This document shows positions 9,292 through 18,005 of a stretch of 39,841 bases of DNA, piece after piece. Every line of letters begins with the position of its first letter. Positions within the stretch are counted from its first letter, which is position 1. A program made the position numbers and the translations under genes. Below the pieces are notes generated by a model. The model worked only from the letters and a program-made list of their open reading frames with translations, ran no database searches and was not told where the DNA came from. This DNA is from Streptomyces eurocidicus (GTDB lineage: Bacteria; Actinomycetota; Actinomycetes; Streptomycetales; Streptomycetaceae), in the NCBI RefSeq assembly GCF_002891295.1, contig NZ_LGUI01000016.1:1-39841 (forward strand), read 5' to 3'.

Positions 9292-10650
9292 TCAGGCCCG
9301 GACGATCGCCAGGACCTCGTCCCGCACCCTCGCCACCGTCTCCGCGTCGCGCGCCTCCACGTTCAGGCGCAGCAGCGGCTCCGTGTTGGAGGCGCGGAGG
9401 TTGAACCACCAGTCGCGCGTGGTGACGGTCAGACCGTCCAGCTCGTCGGTCTCGGTGCCCTCGCGGCCCTCGTACGCGGCGCGGACCGCCGCCGCGCTGG
9501 CGGCCTGGTCGGCGACGGTGCTGTTGATCTCACCGGAGCCGGCGTACCGGTCGTACTCCCGGACGAGCTCGGACAGCGGACCGTCCTGGCCGCCGAGCGC
9601 GGCGAGGACGTGGAGGGCGGCCAGCATGCCCGTGTCGGCGTTCCAGAAGTCGCGGAAGTAGTAGTGCGCCGAGTGCTCGCCGCCGAAGATCGCGCCGGTG
9701 CGGGCCATCTCCTCCTTGATGAAGGAGTGCCCCACCCGGGTGCGGACCGCCTCGCCGCCGTGCTCCTTGACGACCTCCGGCACCGACCACGAGGTGATGA
9801 GGTTGTGGATGACCGTGCCGCCGGGGTGCTTGGCGAGCTCCCGCGCGGCGACCAGGGCCGTGATCGCCGACGGGGAGACGGGCTCGCCGCGCTCGTCGAC
9901 GGCGAAGCAGCGGTCGGCGTCGCCGTCGAAGGCCAGGCCGATGTCGGCGCCGGTCTCGCGGACCTTCTCCTGGAGGTCGACGAGGTTCTTCGGGTCGAGC
10001 GGGTTCGCCTCGTGGTTGGGGAAGGTGCCGTCGAGCTCGAAGTACATCGGCGTGAGCTCGATGGGCAGGCCCTCGAAGACCGTGGGCACCGTGTGCCCGC
10101 CCATGCCGTTGCCCGCGTCGACGACGACCTTCAGCGGGCGGATGCCGCTGAGGTCCACCAGCGAGCGGAGGTACGCGGCGTAGTCGGCGAGGACGTCCCG
10201 CCAGGTGAGCGTGCCCGGGGTGGCGGCGGGCTCCGGGGCGCCGGAGTCGGCCCAGCCCTCGACGAGGGACCGGATCTCGGCGAGACCGGTGTCCTGGCCG
10301 ACGGGGGCGGCGCCCTTACGGCAGAGCTTGATGCCGTTGTACTGGGCCGGGTTGTGGCTGGCCGTGAACATGGCACCCGGCAGGTCCAGTTGCCCGCTGG
10401 CGAAGTAGAGCTGGTCGGTCGAGCACAGCCCGATCTCGGTGACGTCGACGCCACGCGCCGCCGCGCCGCGCGCGAAGGCGCGCGACAGGCCCGGCGAGGA
10501 CGGTCGCATGTCATGACCGACCACGATCGCGTCCGCGCCGGTCACCTGGGCGAAAGCGGCGCCGAAGAGCTCGGCGAGCGCCTCGTCCCACTGGTCGGGG
10601 ACGACGCCGCGCACGTCGTACGCCTTCACGATCTGCGACAGATCAGCCAC
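9292..10650 (-). CDS. manB: Phosphomannomutase/phosphoglucomutase
   Basis: Converts mannose-6-phosphate to mannose-1-phosphate (often also the glucose pair) through a phosphoserine intermediate. The 452 residues are normal for the alpha-D-phosphohexomutase superfamily. Visible motifs in order: the phosphoserine loop FTASHNPAQYNGIK with Ser98, the magnesium loop FDGDADRCF near residue 240, the sugar-specificity loop GGEHSAHYYFRD, and the phosphate-binding RASNTEPLLRLN near the C-terminus. The start chosen is GTG at 10650, because AGGAGG lies eight bases upstream; an ATG 36 bases further up would place that ribosome site inside the gene. A hairpin follows the gene. Confidence 0.96.
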   Translation of the reverse strand: MADLSQIVKAYDVRGVVPDQWDEALAELFGAAFAQVTGADAIVVGHDMRPSSPGLSRAFARGAAARGVDVTEIGLCSTDQLYFASGQLDLPGAMFTASHNPAQYNGIKLCRKGAAPVGQDTGLAEIRSLVEGWADSGAPEPAATPGTLTWRDVLADYAAYLRSLVDLSGIRPLKVVVDAGNGMGGHTVPTVFEGLPIELTPMYFELDGTFPNHEANPLDPKNLVDLQEKVRETGADIGLAFDGDADRCFAVDERGEPVSPSAITALVAARELAKHPGGTVIHNLITSWSVPEVVKEHGGEAVRTRVGHSFIKEEMARTGAIFGGEHSAHYYFRDFWNADTGMLAALHVLAALGGQDGPLSELVREYDRYAGSGEINSTVADQAASAAAVRAAYEGREGTETDELDGLTVTTRDWWFNLRASNTEPLLRLNVEARDAETVARVRDEVLAIVRA

Positions 10651-10713
10651 AGCCAACCCCTCCTGGAGTCCGGTACGGGAAGACAAACCTACCCGGAGGG
10701 AGGAGCGGCGCCG

Positions 10714-11109
10714 TCAGGAGTCGGGCGAGCGCAGCACTCTGAGGTGGCCTCGGCGGGCGACCTCCATGGGATCGGCCTCGCGTCCGGCCGGGCCCATGGC
10801 GCCGGAGGCACCGGCCTGCGGGGCCGGCCGCTCCTGCGGACGGGCCGCCTCGCGCACGGCGTTGGCCAGCGCTTCGAGGTCGTCACCACTGGGGCGGGCG
10901 GGGCCGCTGTCGAGGGCGAGCCGGACCACGTCCCAGCCACGGGGGGCGGTCAACCGCTCGGAGTGCTCGGCGCACAGGTCGTAACAGTGGGGTTCCGCGT
11001 AGGTGGCGAGCGGTCCGAGAACGGCGGTCGAATCGGCGTAGACGTACGTCAGCGTCGCGACGGCCGGGCGGCCGCACGCGGTGCGCGAACAGCGACGTAC
11101 AGGGCTCAC
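10714..11109 (-). CDS. DUF3499 family protein
   Basis: A 131-residue actinobacterial protein of unknown function. The conserved N-terminal half reads RRCSRTACGRPAVATLTYVY, then HCYDLCAEHSERLTAPRGW. Its four cysteines and nearby histidines look like a small zinc site. The C-terminal half is Pro/Ala/Gly-rich and poorly conserved. The GTG at 11109 is chosen because family conservation begins there (SPVRRCS); an ATG at 11271 is in frame but would add residues unlike the family. It lies 64 bases upstream of manB on the same strand, so co-transcription is likely. Confidence 0.85.
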   Translation of the reverse strand: MSPVRRCSRTACGRPAVATLTYVYADSTAVLGPLATYAEPHCYDLCAEHSERLTAPRGWDVVRLALDSGPARPSGDDLEALANAVREAARPQERPAPQAGASGAMGPAGREADPMEVARRGHLRVLRSPDS

Positions 11110-11426
11110 GAGGTTGGACGGTACCGCACTCTTGAGCGGTCCGCGACGACTCTCCCCCGGCTCACTCCTCCGTGTCGTCCCGGTTCGTCCCGTCGACACC
11201 GTTTCGCCACCGGCCCGTTGACCTGCGCGGAGACCGTCGAACCGGATTTCGGCCGGTCGAAAAATTGTCATGAAGGCGTCCGTACAGTGTCATTCAGGAT
11301 GGATCGACCGGTCCGCTACCCGGCCGCAATTGATCGTGGAGACCACCGGAACGTTCATCCTGCGACATGCTGTGGATGGCCGATCACCACGTGCGCACGG
11401 CCGACCGGCGGATACCCTCAGGGGTG
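11110..11426. other. Divergent intergenic region DUF3499/metallopeptidase-like gene
   Basis: The 317 bases contain no supported gene. The centre is AT-richer (GAAAAATTGTCATGAAGG) and holds two direct TGTCAT copies (11266-11271 and 11288-11293) spaced 22 bases start to start. That is two DNA helix turns, as expected for two sites read by one protein on one face. No clear -35/-10 pair was found for either flanking gene. Confidence 0.4.
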
Positions 11427-11921
11427 ATGGACAGCCCCGTACCTCCTCGTCACTCCGCCTCGCGCCCGCGTCACCGAGACCGTCACGGACGTGGCATGCG
11501 CGGCCCGATCGCCCCGCCCCAAGTGCCGCTGTCGGTCACTCGCGGCGAGGCGTTCGTCGATCTGGTGCACGACTCGGCGGAGCGGCTGGAGCGGCGCTGG
11601 CCCCAGCTCGCCGCCGTCGACTTCGTCGTCCGCGAGGTGCCGGTCACCCTCCGCGACGCCGGGACGCCGCCCGCCGATCCGGACGGGCCGGAGGGCCTCG
11701 ACGTCTTCGACTTCGACGGCGAATCCGTGCCCCTCGGGCGGTACGTACCCGCCCACGGCGACGCCCCCGACCGGATCGTGATCTACCGCCGTCCGGTGGA
11801 GATCCGTACGAAGAGCCGCGACGAGCGGGCCCTGCTCGTCCACGAGGTCGTGGTGGAACAGGTCGCCGAACTCCTCGGGCTCGCCCCGGAGTCGGTGGAC
11901 CCGCGGTACGGACAGGACTGA
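11427..11921 (+). CDS. Metallopeptidase-like (zincin) family protein with altered HExxH
   Basis: A 164-residue protein of the small actinobacterial metallopeptidase family. It has a basic, disordered start and then a compact domain from about residue 45. The helix that normally carries HExxH reads LLVHEVVVEQVAELLGL: His139 and Glu140 are present but the second His is Val143, so canonical zinc binding is doubtful and the protein may be non-catalytic. The rest of the family pattern is kept, including RIVIYRRPVE before the helix and the ending SVDPRYGQD. ATG at 11427 and the GTG directly before it are both possible starts. The gene is followed by two tandem repeats. Confidence 0.82.
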   Translation: MDSPVPPRHSASRPRHRDRHGRGMRGPIAPPQVPLSVTRGEAFVDLVHDSAERLERRWPQLAAVDFVVREVPVTLRDAGTPPADPDGPEGLDVFDFDGESVPLGRYVPAHGDAPDRIVIYRRPVEIRTKSRDERALLVHEVVVEQVAELLGLAPESVDPRYGQD

Positions 11922-11974
11922 GCGGCACCGGACTGAGCGGCACCGGGCGGGCCGGACGGGGGCCTCGTCGACCC

Positions 11975-12034
11975 GGCTGTTCGGGCTGTTCGGGCTGTTC
12001 GGGCTGTTCGGGCTGTTCGGGCTGTTCGGGCTGT
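11975..12034 (+). repeat. 9-base tandem repeat, 6.7 copies
   Basis: Unit GGCTGTTCG is repeated perfectly six times (11975-12028) with a seventh partial copy to 12034. It lies between convergent genes 50 bases after the metallopeptidase-like stop. Because the unit is a multiple of three it leaves long open frames (Ser-Gly-Cys on one strand), but these lack ribosome sites and family signals, so it is treated as non-coding. Confidence 0.95.
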
Positions 12035-12046
12035 GAACAATTCAGC

Positions 12047-12126
12047 GGCTGAACGATGTGGTGGCTAAACCATGTCGTGCCTGAACTATGCCGCGGCCGA
12101 ACCATGTCGTGGCCGAATGACGCCCG
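12047..12126 (+). repeat. 16-base imperfect tandem repeat, five copies
   Basis: Five adjacent 16-base units (starts 12047, 12063, 12079, 12095, 12111) share the consensus GGCYGAACYATGTCGT. The fifth unit keeps only the first half well. They begin 12 bases after the 9-base repeat array and end 46 bases before the 3' end of the DUF5719-type gene. Confidence 0.85.
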
Positions 12127-12172
12127 CGTCCGGATGACGCCGCGGCCCGGCGCCGCTGCCCTACGCCGGCCG

Positions 12173-13759
12173 TCAGCGGTTCAGCATCGACAGGTCCTGG
12201 CCCGCCGTCGGCACCGCCACCGTGGAGCGGTCGTCCGGCACCGGCTGGACCGTGAACATGGGCATGCCGTCCTTCGGCAGCGACAGCGTCCGCGAGACGT
12301 GCACCGGGCCCCCGGAGACCTTCTCCACGGTCACCGCGTACGTCCCCTTGCCGCCCGAGGGCTGCGGCGGCTCCACGGTCAGCGTGGTGCCCGCCTTGAC
12401 CGTGTAGGTCTTGCTCGCCGCGGTCCCGCCCTCGCTGCCCGCCGACGAGGTCACCTTCACCTCCGCCGCCTCCTTGCCCGGCGCGACCAGGGTGAGCGCG
12501 CTGCCCTTGGGGCGGTTGTCGGCGACCGTGCCGCGCCGCTCCACGGGTGCCGTCGCGGGGATGAACGCGGTCTCCTGCTTGTCGTCCTTGCCGCGCGTCA
12601 CCCGCAGGGCCGCGACGACCGGGGCCTTGGCGCCTTCCGCCGTGAGGAGCAGCGAGCCCGCCTCGCCCTTGGCGACGTCGCCGAGGTCGACGGCCTCGGT
12701 CATGCCGCTCTTGACGTGCAGCGTCTCGTGACCGGCCGGGGTGATCGAGCCGCTCGGGCCGGCGAACCGCAGCCTGAGGTCGGCGTCGTCCGTGCCGGGC
12801 GCGAAGGCGATCAGCCTTACGGACGTCACGTCGGCCGGGATGCCCGGCAGGACGGCGTCGGCGGCCGGCTCGGCGGAGGCCGGCAGCCAGTCGCCGCCGA
12901 GCTTCTCGTCGGACGCCTGCACGGCGGCGCCCACCCGGCCGGAGCGGGCGGCCACGTGCAGGGTCGCGCTCTCCACGGGCGTGTCCGACAGGGTCGCCAG
13001 GAGCACGGGGACGGTGGACCGGGGCGGGAGGGTGACGCCCTCCCCGGAGGCGGTCCTGATGCGGCCGTCCTTGCCGTAGAGCTCCAGGTCGACGACGGCG
13101 GCCGTGGAGTCCGGGTTGGTCAGGTGGACGTAGTCCTGGCGCCCCTTGGCGGTGCTCACGCCCGGAAACCAGAAGGACGTGTCGGGGGCCGTGCAGGTCA
13201 GTCCGTGCAGCCCGCGCCCGCTTCCCGCGCTGACCACGGTCGACTGCTGCACGGTCCAGCCGGGGGCGAGGGCGCCCTCGGCGGCGCCGATGAGGGCGGG
13301 CGCGTCGGAGCGGCCCGTGGTGGCGGTGGCGGGCCTGCCGGGCTCCTTCGGGGCGAGCACCGACGTACCGGGGGCCGTCGCGCCCTTGGCGTCGCTCTTG
13401 CCCTTCCCGTCCTTGCCGTCCTTCTTGGCGCCGCCCTTACCGGCGTCCTTACCGGCGTCCTTGGCCGCGTCCGTGAGGGCGTCGTCCTTCTTGCCCGGGG
13501 CGGCCGCCACCAGGTCGGCCGTCGCCTTACGGCCGGAGGTGCCGGCGGTCTGCGGGGTGAACGCCGTGTACACGGTCTCCCCCACGTCCGAGGAGGTCGG
13601 CGCCGGGCAGAGCGCGGCCGACCGTTGCACGGGCAGCCGGGAGGACGTCTTCGCGGGCGTCGTGCCGGTGCTCCCGGCGGGCGCCGCGACGACGGCGAGG
13701 CCCGTGGCGGCGGCGAGCGCCGCGACGGCGCCGAACAGGGACAGGGTGGTGCGCTTCAC
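12173..13759 (-). CDS. DUF5719-type secreted/anchored protein
   Basis: A 528-residue exported protein. The N-terminus VKRTTLSLFGAVAALAAATG is a signal peptide or signal anchor. A Lys/Gly/Asp/Ala-rich linker lies at about 85-125, followed by a long extracellular beta-rich region with repeated segments such as YVHLTNPDSTAAVVDLELYG, consistent with DUF5719. No enzymatic motif is seen. The GTG start at 13759 overlaps the stop of the upstream glycosyltransferase as GTGA, so the two are translationally coupled and probably act together at the membrane. That suggests an accessory role in polymer assembly or export (inference). Confidence 0.8.
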   Translation of the reverse strand: MKRTTLSLFGAVAALAAATGLAVVAAPAGSTGTTPAKTSSRLPVQRSAALCPAPTSSDVGETVYTAFTPQTAGTSGRKATADLVAAAPGKKDDALTDAAKDAGKDAGKGGAKKDGKDGKGKSDAKGATAPGTSVLAPKEPGRPATATTGRSDAPALIGAAEGALAPGWTVQQSTVVSAGSGRGLHGLTCTAPDTSFWFPGVSTAKGRQDYVHLTNPDSTAAVVDLELYGKDGRIRTASGEGVTLPPRSTVPVLLATLSDTPVESATLHVAARSGRVGAAVQASDEKLGGDWLPASAEPAADAVLPGIPADVTSVRLIAFAPGTDDADLRLRFAGPSGSITPAGHETLHVKSGMTEAVDLGDVAKGEAGSLLLTAEGAKAPVVAALRVTRGKDDKQETAFIPATAPVERRGTVADNRPKGSALTLVAPGKEAAEVKVTSSAGSEGGTAASKTYTVKAGTTLTVEPPQPSGGKGTYAVTVEKVSGGPVHVSRTLSLPKDGMPMFTVQPVPDDRSTVAVPTAGQDLSMLNR

Positions 13760-16700
13760 TGCTGCTCGCTCCCGTCGCGGTGGGGCTGGTGGCCGCCGCC
13801 GTACGTGGTGTCGTAAGGCTGCCCGCCGTAGTTGTACGGATCGTAGGAGCCCGCCGCGTACGGATCCGCCTGCTGCCCGCCCTGGTACGGGTCCGGCTGC
13901 GGATACCCGGCCGTCTCCTGCCCCTGCGGCGGATGGTGGGCGCCGTCGTACGGGCTCCCGTAGCCGTTCCCGTAGGCAGTCCGGTGGACGCCGCCGTCGC
14001 CCTCGTACGGGGCCTCCTGGTGGCCCTGGCCCGCGTAGTGGCCCTGATGGCCCGCCTGGTCGGCCCCCCAGCCGCCGGGCTCCTGCTGACCGTAAGGCTG
14101 CTGGTGCGGCACCGCCGCGTACGGGTCGGCGGACTGCTGACCGTAAGGACCGTAAGGGTCGGCCAGGGGCTCCGCGACGGGCGGCTCGGGTGCCGCCGGA
14201 GCGGCGGGCCCGCCGTCGGCCTCGGCGGCGGCGCGGAGCCTGCGCGCCCGGCGGCCCTCTCCGGAACCGGGCTGCGACGGTACGGGCGCCGGGGACCCGG
14301 ACGCGGCGGGCGTCCCCGGGGCCACGGCCGTCGCCTCGGGGAGGTCGTCGTCGACCTCGCGGCGGCGCCCGGGCAGGGCGAGGACCACCAGGACCACGGC
14401 GAGCAGCCCCTGCGTCCACGCCCATGCCGTGTGCGGCAGCGGGGTCCGGTAGACGAGGGCGAGCCGGCCGCCCCCGGCGGGGAGCGTGAAGCCCTGGGCC
14501 CAGCCGTCGACGGTGGTGGGCTTGAGCGTCCGGCCGTCGAGGGTGGCCTGCCAGCCGGGGTCTGCCTTGTCCGCGACCCGCAGCACGCGGCCCTCGTCCC
14601 CGGCGGGGAGCGTGTCGTGCGCCTCGACGGGTCCGGCCGCGACGGGCACCGGGCGGGCACCGGCCCGGCCGCCGACGACGGTGACGCGGGCGACGTCCCG
14701 GTCGACCCGCCACAGCGAGCTGTCGCCCTGCCGGCTGAGCCGGGTGAGGCCGGTGGTGGTGTCCAGGGTCCGGCCGGTGCTCCCGGGGGCGCTGCCGCGG
14801 ACGATCACATAGCCCACGGCGTAGTCGGCGAGGGCACTCGCCTGGTCGGCGCCGGAGCCCGCGACGAGCCCGGCGACGGTGGCGTCGAGCTTCTTGTCGT
14901 GGCCGGCGGAGGCGGCGAGCTCGGCGTCACCGAGCTCGGCGCCGGAGCCCCGTACGAGCGCGTAGGCGACGTGTCCGGCCTCGCCACCGAGCACCAGGGT
15001 GCGGGCCTGGTCGCGAGTGGCCGCCTCCTCCGCGACGAACGCGGGCACCTGCGCGGCGGCACCGCGCTTCAGCGGCCCGTCCGCGCCGCCCGCCGCCCAG
15101 GCGACGGCCGCGGCCAGGGGCGCCGCGATCGCGGTGACGGCGACGAGGGCCGCGACGGGCTGCCGCCAGCCGAAGCTGAGGGCCGCGACGCGCTCGCGCG
15201 CCCCCTCGGCACCGACGACGGACGCGGCGACGAGGGCCAGGCCGTAGACGAGGGTGGCGGGGCCAGCCCAGCCGGAGCCGCCCCTGGTGAGCACGGCGCA
15301 CAGGAGGGCCGCCAGCGCCGTGGCCCAGGCGGTGAGGATCGCCCGCCTGCGGTCGGCGCGGAGCAGCGCCGCCAGCGCGGCCAGCACCACACCGGTGAAC
15401 AGCAGCCCGCCGAAGGTCTTCGGGCCTCCGGGGTCGCCGGTCAGCAGGTGCCAGGGCGCGGACGTGACCGCCGCCGGCTCGATGCCCGCCTCGGTGAGGA
15501 AGCGGCCGGGGTGCGCGAGCAGCCCGAACGACCAAGGAGCGAGGACCACGAGCGGAGTGGCGACGGCCGTCAGGAAACGGATGCCGTGGACGGCCGGCCG
15601 GCCCCCGCCGCGGGTGAGGGACCAGGCGACGGCGCCGAGGCCCAGGACGACAGCGAGCGGCCAGACGACGGGCGTGAAGGCGGTGGTGACGGTGAGCAGG
15701 AGCGCGTACGCCCATGTCGCGCGCCAGGTGGGGCGGGCGCCGGGCGTGCGCAGTCCGGCGCTCGCGACTGCCGTGCGCGCCATCGGCGGCAGCAGGACCG
15801 CCAGGACCGCGGTGCCCAGCCTGCCGGTGGCGAGCGCGCCGGTGGCGGCGGGCAGGAAGGCGTAGGCGACGCTCGCCCACGCCCTCAGGAGGCGTGAGGA
15901 GACCAGGGTGCGGGAAGAGAAGTAGGCGGTGAGCCCGGCCAGGGGCACCGAGCAGACGAGCAGCAGGGTGAGGGTGAAGCCGGTGGAGCCGAGGAAGAGC
16001 GCCGACAGACCGGCGAGGACCGCGAGATAGGGCGGCGCCGCGCCGGTGGTGCCGGTGCCGACGGGGTGCCACGCGTCGGCGTAGCGGGACCAGAGGCCCG
16101 AGACCCCGTCGGGGGCGGGCAGCAGGGCGCCGCCGGACAGGGAGCCGCCGCCGAGAAGCGCGCGGCAGGCGATCAGCGAGACGAGCAGGAGGACGGCGAA
16201 GAGCACGGGGCCGGGCTTGCGGGCGATCCGCTTGAGCCGGCCGAACTGCTCGATCTCCAGGAAGTCGGCGTCCTCGCCGCCGGGCCCGGACTCCACGGCG
16301 CCGTGCCGTCCGGCGGAGGAGGACTCCGTGTCCGGGCGGCGGCCGAGACCGCTCGCGAGCCCTTCGACGGTCGCCCGGACGGTCGCGCCGACGGGCGGGA
16401 AGAGCGGCCGCAGCTCCCCCGGGGGCACGGCCGGGCGGCCGCGCCTCTTGCGGGCGGCGCGGAGCCTGCCGGGGCGCAGCAAGGTGCCGAAGAGGCCGGT
16501 GAGCTCGTCCAGGGCCTGCCCCGGCGCCTTGCCGAGGAGGTATCCGAGGGCGCGCAGCAGGGTGCCGAGGACCAGCCGGACCAGCACGTACGGCAGCAGC
16601 TTGGCGTGGGTGTTGGCGAGCAGGGTGTGGACGGCGCCCGCCTTGTCGACGCGGTGCGGGTCGGCCGCGGTGCGGCCGGCGCAGTCCACCGGGCGGCGCT

Positions 16701-17610
16701 CGCGGGCGGCGGCCTCGGCGTGCCGGGCGACGGCGTCGGGTGCGACGAGGACCCGGTGGCCGGCCGCGTGGGCGCGCCAGCACAGGTCGACGTCGTCGCG
16801 CATGAGGGGCAGCCGGCTGTCGAACCCGCCCAGCCGCTCGTAGACGTCGCGGCGGATCAGCATGCCGGCGGTGGACACGGACAGCACGGAGCGCACCTGG
16901 TCGTGCTGGCCCTGGTCCTGTTCCCGGCGCTCCAGGCCGGTCCAGCGGCGGCCGCTGCGGGCGATGGAGACGCCCACCTCCAGCAGCTGTCTGCGGTCGT
17001 ACCAGCTGCGGAGCTTGGGGCCGATGACGGCGGCGTCGGGCTCCGCGTCGGCGGCCCGCAGGAGTTCGTGGAGGGCGCCGGGCTCGGGGGCGCAGTCGTC
17101 GTGCAGGAGCCACAGCCACTGGACGGGTTCGAGGTCGCCGCGGCCCTGGCCGGTCCGGCCGCCGCGGTCGTAGCCGTGCGGGTCGTCGGGGTCGTCGCGC
17201 CAGGTGCGGCTGACGGGGTCCCAGCCGCTCGACCGTCTGAGGTACGGCAGCGTCTCGGGGTCCGGCGCGGGGACGGAGCGGACGGCCTCGTCGACGGCCG
17301 CGCCGAAGCCGGTGCGGCGGGCGAGGTGCAGCACGCGGTCGTCGCCGAGCGCCTCGGCCAGCAGCCGGGCCGAGTCGTCGGTGCTGGCGGTGTCGGCGCC
17401 GACCGCGCCCTGGACGGGGCGTTCCTGGCCGAGCAGCCCGGCCAGCGCGTCGGGCAGCCAGCGGGCGCCGTCGTGGGCGACGAGCACGGCGGTGACGACG
17501 TGCCGGGGGAAGGCCGGCGGCACGGCGGAGTCGTACCCGGGCAGGGGGGTGGGGGCGAACGGAGCGGAGCCGGCCGGGTGGTGGGCCGCCGTGGTGCTGT
17601 GCTCGGACAT
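13756..17610 (-). CDS. Large membrane glycosyltransferase, GT2 type, 1284 aa
   Basis: A multi-domain envelope glycosyltransferase. Residues 35-330 form a GT2 (GT-A fold) domain with VTAVLVAHDGARWLPDAL at its start, the acidic pair in WLLHDDCAPEPG near 168 and MRDDVDLCWRAHAAGH near 270. About a dozen hydrophobic segments follow between about 468 and 1080, with an extracellular stretch before the last one. The final 150 residues are Tyr/Gln/Pro/Gly-rich and low in complexity (for example PYGPYGQQSADPY). Donor and acceptor are unknown. Related actinobacterial proteins sit with GDP-mannose and whiB genes, suggesting wall polysaccharide synthesis. The ATG at 17610 has GGAGGG about 11 bases upstream. 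Confidence 0.88.
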   Translation of the reverse strand: MSEHSTTAAHHPAGSAPFAPTPLPGYDSAVPPAFPRHVVTAVLVAHDGARWLPDALAGLLGQERPVQGAVGADTASTDDSARLLAEALGDDRVLHLARRTGFGAAVDEAVRSVPAPDPETLPYLRRSSGWDPVSRTWRDDPDDPHGYDRGGRTGQGRGDLEPVQWLWLLHDDCAPEPGALHELLRAADAEPDAAVIGPKLRSWYDRRQLLEVGVSIARSGRRWTGLERREQDQGQHDQVRSVLSVSTAGMLIRRDVYERLGGFDSRLPLMRDDVDLCWRAHAAGHRVLVAPDAVARHAEAAARERRPVDCAGRTAADPHRVDKAGAVHTLLANTHAKLLPYVLVRLVLGTLLRALGYLLGKAPGQALDELTGLFGTLLRPGRLRAARKRRGRPAVPPGELRPLFPPVGATVRATVEGLASGLGRRPDTESSSAGRHGAVESGPGGEDADFLEIEQFGRLKRIARKPGPVLFAVLLLVSLIACRALLGGGSLSGGALLPAPDGVSGLWSRYADAWHPVGTGTTGAAPPYLAVLAGLSALFLGSTGFTLTLLLVCSVPLAGLTAYFSSRTLVSSRLLRAWASVAYAFLPAATGALATGRLGTAVLAVLLPPMARTAVASAGLRTPGARPTWRATWAYALLLTVTTAFTPVVWPLAVVLGLGAVAWSLTRGGGRPAVHGIRFLTAVATPLVVLAPWSFGLLAHPGRFLTEAGIEPAAVTSAPWHLLTGDPGGPKTFGGLLFTGVVLAALAALLRADRRRAILTAWATALAALLCAVLTRGGSGWAGPATLVYGLALVAASVVGAEGARERVAALSFGWRQPVAALVAVTAIAAPLAAAVAWAAGGADGPLKRGAAAQVPAFVAEEAATRDQARTLVLGGEAGHVAYALVRGSGAELGDAELAASAGHDKKLDATVAGLVAGSGADQASALADYAVGYVIVRGSAPGSTGRTLDTTTGLTRLSRQGDSSLWRVDRDVARVTVVGGRAGARPVPVAAGPVEAHDTLPAGDEGRVLRVADKADPGWQATLDGRTLKPTTVDGWAQGFTLPAGGGRLALVYRTPLPHTAWAWTQGLLAVVLVVLALPGRRREVDDDLPEATAVAPGTPAASGSPAPVPSQPGSGEGRRARRLRAAAEADGGPAAPAAPEPPVAEPLADPYGPYGQQSADPYAAVPHQQPYGQQEPGGWGADQAGHQGHYAGQGHQEAPYEGDGGVHRTAYGNGYGSPYDGAHHPPQGQETAGYPQPDPYQGGQQADPYAAGSYDPYNYGGQPYDTTYGGGHQPHRDGSEQQ

Positions 17611-17831
17611 CGGGGTACGGGCCCTCCGGCCGGGGTCCGGAGGTCGCCCCCCGGAAGACTGCTGTGCTGGACTGCGGACGGTGCGCCCTCGCGGGGCGGC
17701 GGTGCGTCGCGGACGGGCCACCACACTAGTGGCTGCGCACACAGCGGTCCGCCTCGCTCGGGCGGCGCCCGGGAGACGGACCGTTCGTCGGGGGAAGGCT
17801 GTTACCGGTCGGCGGACCGGTCTACGTACGC

Positions 17832-17950
17832 GTCGGCATACCGGCCGGCATACGGCCTGTGTGCCGGTCGTCGTACCGAATCGCCGTGCCGGTCGTCATA
17901 CCGATCGGCGCGCCCGTCGTCGTACGGGGCGGTGTGCCGGTCGGAGTGCT
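17832..17950. repeat. Degenerate 24-25-base tandem repeat downstream of whiB
   Basis: Three clear units start at 17863, 17888 and 17912, each opening with GCCGGTCGTC or GCCCGTCGTC followed by a TACCG- or TACGG-like segment. Partial units extend on both sides (GGCATACCGGCCGGCATACG before, GCCGGTCGGAG after). Similarity is imperfect, so the exact limits are uncertain. Confidence 0.6.
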
Positions 17951-17988
17951 CTCCGGTTTCCCGGCCGGTCTTCCATAAGACCGTTCAT

Positions 17989-18005
17989 CAGATCCATAGG
18001 ATCTG
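17989..18005 (-). terminator. Hairpin downstream of whiB
   Basis: CAGATCC-ATA-GGATCTG is a perfect seven-pair stem with a three-base loop in an AT-richer patch, 57 bases after the whiB stop. It may terminate or stabilise the whiB transcript. Confidence 0.5.

Noticed and set aside
11944..12052. Ser-Gly-Cys repeat peptide encoded by the 9-base repeat
   Set aside because: The frame is open only because the unit length is a multiple of three; no start with ribosome site and no sequence outside the repeat that looks coding.
12047..12126. The 16-base repeat array as a small CRISPR array
   Set aside because: Units are contiguous with no unique spacers, too short, and no cas genes are present.
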